Assembly (NCBI GenBank): GCA_050741915.1 | Contig: JBOGEX010000048.1 | Location: 1-5,229, forward strand | Source of the DNA: JACCTH01 sp050741915 | GTDB taxonomy: Bacteria > Actinomycetota > Acidimicrobiia > Spongiisociales > ZC4RG35 | Length of the DNA: 5,229 nucleotides | Reading direction: 5' to 3' | Shown here: piece by piece, positions 1 to 5,229 of the stretch | Position numbering within the stretch: position 1 is the stretch's first letter | Layout of the letters: each line of letters starts with the position of its first letter | Notes under the pieces: generated by a model | The model's input: the letters and a program-made list of their open reading frames with translations, nothing else | Database searches by the model: none | What the model was told of the DNA's origin: nothing | Made by a program: the position numbers and the translations under genes

Positions 1-356
1 CCGCCCGGCTTCTTGATCAGGAGCGACCCGAGCGGCTGGCGGAGGATCCATTCCCCGGATTCGAGACTTTGGCCGCGCGCTTCAACCGGGGCGACGCCCA
101 GCTCGAGGAAGCTGTGTCAAGAACGGACGGGGACCGCCTGGTCCAGATCACCGGCGACGACCCGCCGGGGACTTGGACGATGCCGGTAGGGCTCTTCCTG
201 CTTCAGGCCGTCAACCACGGCACCGAGCACCGCTCGCATGTGGCGTCGATCCTGACCCAACTTGGGCTCGAGCCCCCCGAGATGGACGGCTGGGCTTACA
301 TCTTTGCCAGCGACTACTTGGTCCCGGTCGAGCCCGACGCAAACCGAATGCAATGA
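1..356 (+). CDS. DinB-family protein, C-terminal part (N-terminus outside window)
   Basis: The frame is open from the left edge (first full codon at 3) and ends at TGA 354-356, giving 117 visible residues. The part before the TTG at 69 continues the same protein: it reads ARLLDQERPERLAEDPFPGF and is typical of DinB-family proteins, so 69 is not the start. DinB proteins form a four-helix bundle with a metal site built from three histidines. The C-terminal pair is visible in the segment VNHGTEHRSHV (His72 and His76 of the visible part); the first ligand would lie in the missing N-terminus. The ending LGLEPPEMDGWAYIF also fits the family. Many members are thiol-dependent S-transferases or have unknown roles, and the substrate cannot be told here. 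The gene converges on the minus-strand operon and is probably unrelated to it. Family assignment is confident; function is not. Confidence 0.88.
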   Translation, partial: ARLLDQERPERLAEDPFPGFETLAARFNRGDAQLEEAVSRTDGDRLVQITGDDPPGTWTMPVGLFLLQAVNHGTEHRSHVASILTQLGLEPPEMDGWAYIFASDYLVPVEPDANRMQ

Positions 357-357
357 T

Positions 358-372
358 CTGCGGAAACCGCAG
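358..372. terminator. Small perfect hairpin between convergent genes, possible bidirectional terminator
   Basis: CTGCGG-AAA-CCGCAG is a perfect 6-bp inverted repeat with a 3-base loop. It starts one base after the DinB stop and lies 31 bases beyond the aminotransferase stop on the other strand. Its place between convergent ends suggests transcription termination in both directions. There is no clear T-run on either side, only a short TTT at 387-389, so it is not a classical intrinsic terminator. The remaining bases of this 47-base gap (357-403) show only a weak CCTA/TAGG pairing (373-376 with 383-386). Confidence 0.35.
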
Positions 373-403
373 CCTAGAGCATTAGGTTTCGATTAGGAGG
401 CGG

Positions 404-1552
404 CTAGCGCGCCCTCTCGAAGGCAGGGAGGGAGTCTTCGAGCATTCGCCGGCTGCCGGTCAGTGAGATCCGGAAATGACCCGGGCCTTCGCAGACTGTC
501 CCGGGCAAAACGATGACGCCGTCCTCGGCGAGGCCTTGACAAAAGGCGATCTCGTCGGCTTGGGGACTTCGAACCCACAGGTAGAAGGTGCCCTCCGGTT
601 TCGAGACGGAATAACCCATTAGTCCCAGTTCTTCGACCATGAGGTCGCGCTTTCGCTCCAATTCGTCGAGATCGATCGACAGATGCTCCAGATCATCGAT
701 CGACCGCTGCATCAAGGCATTGGGAAAGAGCCAGCCACCGCCAATTTGGGCAACCTCGATCAGGGCTTGCATCTCCTCGCGCTTGGGCATCGAGGGGTTA
801 ACCGCTAACCATCCGAGCCGCTGGCCCGGTGTGAGAAGTACCTTCCCATAGCTATAGGAGATGAGAGTCCGGTCGTAGAAAGCCGCGGGGCTGACAAAGC
901 TGGCATCGGAGAAGACGAGGCGGGCATAGGGCTCGTCTGAGATCAGATAGATCTCCCGCTGCGAGGCGCGCTCGTTCAGAAGGTCGGCGAGAGATTCGAG
1001 TGTCGAGGAGGGATAGATGCGCCCGGTGGGGTTGTTGGGAGTGTTGACGATCACGACCCCAGTCTGAGGGGTGATGGCGTCGGCAATAGCGTCGAGGTCG
1101 AGGTCGTAGTCCTCGGGGCGAACGTTGACCTTCACCGGAACGGCTCCGGCACTCGTGATCATTCCCTCGTAGAGGAACCAGGGCGGCAATGAGAAGACCA
1201 CCTCGTCACCCGGGTCGACCAATACGTCGAGGGCGACAGCCAGGGCTCCAAAGGCACCGGGAGTGAGAGCAACGTCTTCGGGCTCGAATGCCAGCCCGCG
1301 CCATTCGATCAGACGCTTGGCGACGACAGCGCGGGCATCGGGGTCGGAGCGGTGATAGGCGTAGGAATCCCGGTCGATCGGCGGCAGGTGCCGGGCCAGA
1401 GCATCCACATATCCCGGAATGGGGAGCTCCTGCGGATTGCCGAAGGTGAGGTCGACGACTCCGGGGCGAACCCGGATCTTCTCCCAAGTCCCGACAAACC
1501 GCAGAAGCGTGGAGAGGCTGTCGGCGACGGAAGTGATTCGGGCAGAAGGCAT
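404..1552 (-). CDS. Class I/II PLP-dependent aminotransferase, substrate unknown
   Basis: This 382-residue protein has the full set of fold type I aminotransferase features. NNPTG lies at 173-177, with Asn174 expected to contact the cofactor. SDEPY at 205-209 supplies Asp206 for the pyridine nitrogen and Tyr209. The Schiff-base Lys is Lys237, in SYSYGKVLLTPGQRLG. GTFYLWV lies at 321-327, and Arg361 in FRISLT should bind the substrate carboxylate. The N-terminal TFGNPQELPIPGYVDAL replaces the usual GEP-type signature and marks a subfamily I recognise from actinobacterial proteins but cannot tie to a substrate. The start is ATG with AAAGGA 7 bases upstream, the clearest ribosome binding site in the operon. 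It is the last gene, 16 bases after the folD stop. Being co-transcribed with purine and folate genes hints at a link to amino-acid or one-carbon supply, but that is inference only. Confidence 0.93.
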   Translation of the reverse strand: MPSARITSVADSLSTLLRFVGTWEKIRVRPGVVDLTFGNPQELPIPGYVDALARHLPPIDRDSYAYHRSDPDARAVVAKRLIEWRGLAFEPEDVALTPGAFGALAVALDVLVDPGDEVVFSLPPWFLYEGMITSAGAVPVKVNVRPEDYDLDLDAIADAITPQTGVVIVNTPNNPTGRIYPSSTLESLADLLNERASQREIYLISDEPYARLVFSDASFVSPAAFYDRTLISYSYGKVLLTPGQRLGWLAVNPSMPKREEMQALIEVAQIGGGWLFPNALMQRSIDDLEHLSIDLDELERKRDLMVEELGLMGYSVSKPEGTFYLWVRSPQADEIAFCQGLAEDGVIVLPGTVCEGPGHFRISLTGSRRMLEDSLPAFERAR

Positions 1553-1559
1553 CGATCGT

Positions 1560-1565
1560 TCCTTT
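1560..1565 (-). promoter_or_regulatory. Ribosome binding site of the aminotransferase gene
   Basis: On the minus strand AAAGGA stands 7 bases before the ATG at 1552, inside the 16-base gap after the folD stop. It supports this start and suggests that this last gene has its own ribosome loading, unlike purN and purH, whose junctions lack a clear site. Confidence 0.6.
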
Positions 1566-1568
1566 GCT

Positions 1569-2408
1569 TTAGTGAGATCGGGCTGCGGTGAGGGTATTGG
1601 CGAGGAGCATCGCCCGCGTCATCGGGCCCACTCCCCCGGGCACTGGGGTCAGAGCGGAAGCCACCTCCGCGACCGGCCCGAAGTCAACGTCACCTACCAG
1701 CTTGTCATCGAGACGATTCACCCCGACGTCTATCACCGTCGCCCCGGGTTTGATCATCTCCGCGGTAACAAATCGTGGGGAGCCGATGGCCGCCACGACG
1801 ATGTCCGCTGCGACAGTTAGTTCGGCGATGGCCTGGGAGCGGGAGTGGGCGACGGTGACAGTGGCGTCGATGCCGCGGGCGCCGAGCAGGAGGGCTAAGG
1901 GTCGACCGACTAAAAAGCTCCGCCCGACGATCACCGCCCGCCGCCCGCGAGTCGGAATCTCGTAGTGATCGAGCAGGCGCATCACCCCCGAAGGAGTGCA
2001 GGGCCGCAGCCCGGGCTGATTGAGGACCAAACGACCGAGGTTCTGTGGATGAAGACCGTCGGCGTCCTTCGCCGGATCGATGGCGTTGACCGCGGCTTCG
2101 GGGTCGAGACTGTTGGGGAGCGGAAGTTGGACCAGGATCCCATCGACCTTCTCGTCCTCGTTGAGCCCGGCAATCAGTTCGAGCAGCTTCTCCTGGGAGA
2201 CGTCGGCGGGAAGTTGATGATGGATCGAGACCATCCCCACCTCTTCGGCGTCCCGGCGCTTCCCGCTGACGTAGACCCGGGAGGCGGGATCATCCCCCAC
2301 CAGAACTGTGGCCAGACCGGGCGACCGCCGCAGGGCCCTCACCCCGGAGGCGACCTCCACTTTGACTGCGGCAGCTACCGCTTTGCCATCGATGATCAGC
2401 GCCCGCAT
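1569..2408 (-). CDS. folD: Bifunctional methylene-THF dehydrogenase / methenyl-THF cyclohydrolase
   Basis: FolD interconverts 5,10-methylene-THF, 5,10-methenyl-THF and 10-formyl-THF in the cytoplasm, using NADP(H). Counted from the ATG at 2408 the protein has 279 residues, normal for bacterial FolD. Visible motifs in order: YVSGK (Tyr46, Lys50) with the catalytic Lys and Tyr; GILVQLPLP at 90-98; DADGLHPQNLGRL around 115-127; RPCTPSG at 135-141; the nucleotide-binding GRSFLVGRP at 162-170; and PGGVGPMT at 257-264. The start is uncertain. The ATG leaves 15 bases after the purH stop, while an in-frame TTG at 2417 would add three residues and leave 6 bases; neither has a clear ribosome binding site. 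I prefer the ATG because MRALIIDGKAVA matches the usual N-terminus. Its product 10-formyl-THF is the cosubstrate of the two preceding enzymes, PurN and PurH, which explains the linkage. Confidence 0.97.
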   Translation of the reverse strand: MRALIIDGKAVAAAVKVEVASGVRALRRSPGLATVLVGDDPASRVYVSGKRRDAEEVGMVSIHHQLPADVSQEKLLELIAGLNEDEKVDGILVQLPLPNSLDPEAAVNAIDPAKDADGLHPQNLGRLVLNQPGLRPCTPSGVMRLLDHYEIPTRGRRAVIVGRSFLVGRPLALLLGARGIDATVTVAHSRSQAIAELTVAADIVVAAIGSPRFVTAEMIKPGATVIDVGVNRLDDKLVGDVDFGPVAEVASALTPVPGGVGPMTRAMLLANTLTAARSH

Positions 2409-2423
2409 AGGAGCCAAACGGTA

Positions 2424-3941
2424 TCAGTGGCGGAAGTGGCGACGGGGGGCGGCGACAAGGGCGAGACCGAGCCGGTCTGCTGCCTCGATGACCCGGGCGT
2501 CGTTGCGGGATCCCATCGGCGCCACGATCGCCGTCACCCCGGCCGCGGCCAGGGCCTCGATGCCGTCGGGGAAGGGGAAAAAAGCATCGGAGGCGGCCAC
2601 CCCGCCCTGTGCCCGATCTCCTGCCTGTCGCAAGGCTTTTGCGACCGCTCCCACCCGGCTCTGATCGCCGGCGCCGACTCCGACTGCGGCTCCGTGGTTG
2701 ACGACCACCACTGCGTTGGACTTGGCATGGGCGGCGACGGTGAAGGCCAGGCGCAGCTCTGATCGCTTCATCTCGCTGGGCTCTTTCTTGCTGATTACCT
2801 CCCAGCCCTGGCCGTCGTCCCAATCGCGGCCCTGGGCCAGCATCCCGTCCTCGATCCGGCGCAGATCGAGGTCGCGACCATGCGGCGGCGGGGCCGAAAG
2901 CACCCTGACTCCTTCTTTGATGCCCCCCAAGTCCCAGATCTCGGGAGCCAGCACGACTTCTACGAACTTTTCGCCGATGGCGGCGGCAGTTTCCTCGTCA
3001 AGGGGACTATTGAGGGCGATCACCCCTCCGAAGGCGGAGAGGGGGTCGCATTCCCAGGCCCGCAGGAAGGCATCGACCAGATTGGGGCCGACGGCCACTC
3101 CACAGGGGTTGGCGTGCTTGACGATGACCGCCGCTGGCGATGCGAGCTCGGAAGCCAGTCTCCAGGCCGCCTCGGCGTCGTTGAGGTTGTTGTACGAGAG
3201 TGGCTTTCCCTGCACCAATCGTCCCCGCTCCCACCATGCATCGGAGTCGATCTGCCGATAGAGGGCGGCCTGCTGGTGAGGGTTCTCCCCATACCGGAGC
3301 GTTTGCACTTGCTCGAGTGGCAACACCAGACGCTCAGGGAGAGAGGCGCTTTTCTCGAACCAATTGACAATGGCCGCGTCGTAGGAGGCGGTCCTGAAAA
3401 AGCCGGCGCGGGCGAGGTCGCGGCGGGTGATGGCGCGGAGACCACCGGTCTGTACTTCTTGCAGTACCGGACCGTATTGGTCTGCGTCGGTGACGATACC
3501 GACGAAGGTGTGATTCTTGGCCGCGGCCCTTATCAGCGCCACCCCGCCGACGTCGATCTGTTCGATCGCCTCCTCGTCGGTAGTCGAAGGATCGGCCACG
3601 GTACGCTCAAACGGATAGAGGTTGGAGACCACCAGCTCGAAGGGAGCGATCTGGTTCGCTTCGAGATCAGCCCGATGGGAGGGATCGCTCAGGCGAGCGA
3701 GGATTCCGCCGTGAATGCGCGGGTGAAGCGTTTTCACCCTGCCTCCGAGCATCTCGGCGGAACCGGTGACGTCGCTCGTGAGGGTCACGGCTATGCCTGC
3801 CTCCGCCAGGGTTGCTGCTGTACCCCCCGAGCTCACGATCTCGACTCCACATTGTTTGAGACCCTGACAGAACTCGATCAAACCGGACTTGTCCCAAACT
3901 GAGACCAGCGCCCTCCGGACCGGAACGAGGTCTACGTCCAT
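2424..3941 (-). CDS. purH: Bifunctional AICAR formyltransferase / IMP cyclohydrolase
   Basis: PurH carries out the last two steps of de novo purine synthesis: formyl transfer from 10-formyl-THF to AICAR, then ring closure to IMP. The 505 residues are slightly fewer than in well-studied homologues (about 520-530), with both domains complete. The N-terminal cyclohydrolase domain shows SSGGTAATLAEAGI (37-50), GRVKTLHPRIHGGIL (67-81) and SNLYPF (106-111). The C-terminal transferase domain shows RYGENPHQ (216-223), the catalytic Lys275-His276 in VKHANPCG, CDPLSAFGG (298-306), KSNAVVVV (407-414), SDAFFPFPDG (451-460) and the family-typical end RHFRH. The ATG start overlaps the 3' end of purN by 10 bases (3932-3941) and has no strong ribosome binding site, so translation is probably coupled to purN. 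The segment VAPMGSRND near 473-481 departs from the usual PGGS-type sequence; see findings. Confidence 0.98.
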   Translation of the reverse strand: MDVDLVPVRRALVSVWDKSGLIEFCQGLKQCGVEIVSSGGTAATLAEAGIAVTLTSDVTGSAEMLGGRVKTLHPRIHGGILARLSDPSHRADLEANQIAPFELVVSNLYPFERTVADPSTTDEEAIEQIDVGGVALIRAAAKNHTFVGIVTDADQYGPVLQEVQTGGLRAITRRDLARAGFFRTASYDAAIVNWFEKSASLPERLVLPLEQVQTLRYGENPHQQAALYRQIDSDAWWERGRLVQGKPLSYNNLNDAEAAWRLASELASPAAVIVKHANPCGVAVGPNLVDAFLRAWECDPLSAFGGVIALNSPLDEETAAAIGEKFVEVVLAPEIWDLGGIKEGVRVLSAPPPHGRDLDLRRIEDGMLAQGRDWDDGQGWEVISKKEPSEMKRSELRLAFTVAAHAKSNAVVVVNHGAAVGVGAGDQSRVGAVAKALRQAGDRAQGGVAASDAFFPFPDGIEALAAAGVTAIVAPMGSRNDARVIEAADRLGLALVAAPRRHFRH

Positions 3942-4507
3942 GTCACTCGACGCTCGTTGACGACCAGGCGACCCTGGAGCAATGCGTCGACGACTCGCGG
4001 ATATAGCTGATGCTCCTCTGTCTGGATGCGGGCGTGGAGCGAATCGACATCGTCGTCGGGCAGCACTGGCACTGCCTGCTGGGCGATGATTGGCCCATGG
4101 TCGACCAACTCATCGACAAAATGAACGGTTACCCCGGTGATCTTGACCCCAGCCGCGAGAGCAGCTTCGACCGCATGGCGGCCGGGAAACGACGGAAGCA
4201 GGGAGGGATGGATGTTGACGATCCGATCGGGAAAGGTTTGCAGGGCGACCGGTCCCAGAATCCGCATGAAACCGGCCAAGACCAGCGCCTCGGCGTGGTT
4301 GGTGGAGGCGGCCTTCAGAATGCTTTCGGTAAACGCAGTGCGGTCGGCCCGAAAAGGGACCAGTTCCGTGGGAATGCCAGCCATTCGCGCACGTTCCTGT
4401 GCTCCGCATTCGACGTCGGTGATCACGACCGCCGGGTTATCGATGTCGGCCCCGATCAAGGCGGCCAGGTTCGACCCGGAGCCACTCGCCAGCACCGCAT
4501 AACGCAT
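3932..4507 (-). CDS. purN: Phosphoribosylglycinamide (GAR) formyltransferase, folate-dependent
   Basis: PurN formylates GAR to FGAR with 10-formyl-THF, the third step of purine synthesis. At 191 residues its length is normal. ASGSGSNL at 7-14 is the N-terminal phosphate-binding loop. NIHPSLLPSFPG at 98-109 carries the catalytic Asn98 and His100. VDELVDHGPII at 131-141 carries the catalytic Asp136. TGVTVHFV (124-131) and the ending TEEHQLYP (163-170) also fit the family. The catalytic Asn-His-Asp triad is therefore complete. The ATG follows the stop codon of the upstream phosphotransferase homologue directly (TAG then ATG, zero spacing). No good Shine-Dalgarno sequence stands before it, so expression likely depends on translational coupling. 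Its 3' end overlaps purH by 10 bases. An alternative reading as methionyl-tRNA or other formyltransferase is unlikely given the length and the neighbouring purH. Confidence 0.97.
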   Translation of the reverse strand: MRYAVLASGSGSNLAALIGADIDNPAVVITDVECGAQERARMAGIPTELVPFRADRTAFTESILKAASTNHAEALVLAGFMRILGPVALQTFPDRIVNIHPSLLPSFPGRHAVEAALAAGVKITGVTVHFVDELVDHGPIIAQQAVPVLPDDDVDSLHARIQTEEHQLYPRVVDALLQGRLVVNERRVTWT

Positions 4508-5188
4508 CTAGGCGCGATCGAGCATCGCCAGCGCTTCGCGATACCCGGCCGCAACCGCTTCCGGATCGAACCCCGCTTCGCAAAAGGCCGCTAGGGCCTC
4601 GTCCTCGGGTGAGTTGGGGTCGCCGCTGAGGAGCGGTGCGAGGTCCGAACCTACCGGCCACCAGCCGGCTTTTCCCCAATCGACGAGGACAAAGCGATGC
4701 GGGTCGGCGCCCTCAGCGAGGAAATTCGATCGGCGGGCATTGCCATGTCCGAAGCTCGTGGCCACGCCTGCCGCGGAAGATTCACGAAGGGGCAGGGGGG
4801 GATTCTCGTCCATGGCCAGGTAGAGCCGGCTCATTCGGCCGAGCAGTCCTGCCACCTCGACCAGTCGGTCCGAGGTCCACTCGAGATCGGTCGTGACGAC
4901 ATCCTCGAGCCACAATCGAACCCCGCCGCCTTCGAGGCTCACCACCTTGTAGAGCCGTGGGGCCCGGAGCCCGTCGACCAAAGATATCAAGACCCCGCTC
5001 TCGTAGGCGTCGGCCTCCGCCCGCCAATCGTCGGCCCCAGGCTCGAGGGTCTTGACAAAGGCCCGTTGTTGGGACCCGGCCGCGGTTTCAACGACGACGT
5101 GCGGATCGCCGGTGACCGCAACTACCTCCTCATCGCCACAGACAGCGGCCATGGCCGCCGCTGCCTCGGCGCGAGTGATCGGGCTCAT
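4508..5188 (-). CDS. APH-like phosphotransferase homologue with altered catalytic motif (HGN for HGD)
   Basis: This 226-residue protein resembles the aminoglycoside/choline phosphotransferase (APH) kinase fold but is shorter than the usual 260-330. Visible landmarks are AFVKTLEP with Lys46 (probable nucleotide-binding Lys), WRAEADAYE with Glu58 (its likely partner), a hinge-like VRLWLEDVV (90-98), FGHGNARRSNFL (147-157) and FVLVDWGKAGWWPVGSDLAPLL (166-187). The last two correspond to the catalytic loop HGDxxxxN and the metal-binding Asp-Trp followed by the structural DLA. Position 150 is Asn (codon AAT) where active members have the catalytic Asp, while the loop Asn155 and Asp170 are kept. 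The glycine-rich loop at the N-terminus is not obvious. It is the first gene of the operon and directly abuts purN. The ATG is the only possible start, since the frame upstream meets TGA with no other start codon. Substrate unknown; it could be a pseudokinase or a divergent enzyme. Confidence 0.8.
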   Translation of the reverse strand: MSPITRAEAAAAMAAVCGDEEVVAVTGDPHVVVETAAGSQQRAFVKTLEPGADDWRAEADAYESGVLISLVDGLRAPRLYKVVSLEGGGVRLWLEDVVTTDLEWTSDRLVEVAGLLGRMSRLYLAMDENPPLPLRESSAAGVATSFGHGNARRSNFLAEGADPHRFVLVDWGKAGWWPVGSDLAPLLSGDPNSPEDEALAAFCEAGFDPEAVAAGYREALAMLDRA

Positions 5189-5209
5189 CGCCTCATTCTT
5201 GCGTAAATC

Positions 5210-5229
5210 TCGTCACGTAAACGTGACGA
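5210..5229. promoter_or_regulatory. Perfect inverted repeat in operon leader, candidate operator
   Basis: TCGTCACGT and ACGTGACGA form perfect 9-bp arms around a 2-base AA spacer. The right arm ends at the last base of the window, so the symmetry may extend further. It lies 21 bases before the start codon of the first operon gene. No T-run follows and the loop is tight, so a protein-binding site for a dimeric regulator fits better than a terminator. I do not recognise the regulator. The promoter itself is not clear; AAGAAT at 5195-5200 (minus strand) is a poor -10 match placed where a leaderless transcript would need it. Confidence 0.5.

Noticed and set aside
69..356. TTG at 69 as a true start of a small 95-residue protein
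   Set aside because: The frame stays open to the left edge and the upstream residues match the DinB family, so the gene is simply cut by the window.
671..704. Direct repeat ATCGATCGAC (671-680 and 695-704)
   Set aside because: Both copies lie in frame in the aminotransferase gene and encode the similar residues Ser-Ile-Asp (SIDD and SIDL), so coding sequence explains them. There are no further copies or regular spacing.
1965..2762. Plus-strand open frame (265 codons) opposite folD and the purH 3' end
   Set aside because: It spans the junction of two clear minus-strand genes and its translation is low-complexity without domains, so it is a shadow.
2290..2823. Minus-strand frame (177 codons) overlapping purH and folD in another frame
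   Set aside because: The translation is extremely Arg/Gly/Ser-rich, typical of an off-frame reading of G+C-rich DNA, and it crosses two real genes.
2880..3902. Long plus-strand open frame (340 codons) opposite purH
   Set aside because: It is antisense to purH, whose motifs and length are unmistakable. Its translation matches no family I know, and long antisense frames are expected in G+C-rich genes.
4010..4594. Plus-strand open frame (194 codons) opposite purN and the end of the phosphotransferase homologue
   Set aside because: It is antisense to purN with its intact catalytic residues, and no ribosome binding site or protein family signal supports it.
1..5229. tRNA, rRNA, CRISPR array, insertion sequence or riboswitch
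   Set aside because: No cloverleaf, rRNA-like stretch, spaced repeats, transposase or terminal repeats were seen. Nearly all the window is coding, and the only leader visible is 41 bases, too short to judge a riboswitch.

Overview
The window looks like an ordinary chromosomal segment from a high-G+C bacterium. Actinobacterial ancestry (Actinomycetota, possibly an Acidimicrobiia-like lineage) is my inference from four things: the base composition, the codon use (third positions mostly G or C), the DinB and aminotransferase subfamilies, and the purN-purH-folD arrangement. No RNA gene, mobile element or CRISPR array is visible, and nothing suggests recent transfer.

Layout, left to right. Positions 1-356 (+) hold the C-terminal part of a DinB-family protein whose N-terminus lies outside the window. 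A 47-base convergent gap with a small perfect hairpin (358-372) follows. From 5188 down to 404, the minus strand carries five tightly packed genes. In transcription order they are an APH-like phosphotransferase homologue (5188-4508), purN (4507-3932), purH (3941-2424), folD (2408-1569) and a class I/II aminotransferase (1552-404). The junctions are 0 bases, a 10-base overlap, 15 bases and 16 bases, so this is almost certainly one operon. The short leader at the right edge (5189-5229) contains a perfect 9+2+9 inverted repeat ending exactly at the window border, a good operator candidate.

How the genes work together. FolD makes 10-formyl-tetrahydrofolate. PurN and PurH are the two enzymes of de novo purine synthesis that use it, at the third step and the last two steps, so the core of the operon pairs a one-carbon donor supply with its consumers. 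The two flanking genes are not standard purine genes. The aminotransferase belongs to a recognisable fold type I family but its substrate is not readable from sequence. The phosphotransferase homologue has Asn where the catalytic Asp of the HGD motif should be, so it may be inactive or have a changed role.

I do not see a new multi-gene system here. The items most worth checking are the HGN phosphotransferase homologue, the inverted repeat in front of the operon, and the unexplained aminotransferase linked to purine and folate genes.
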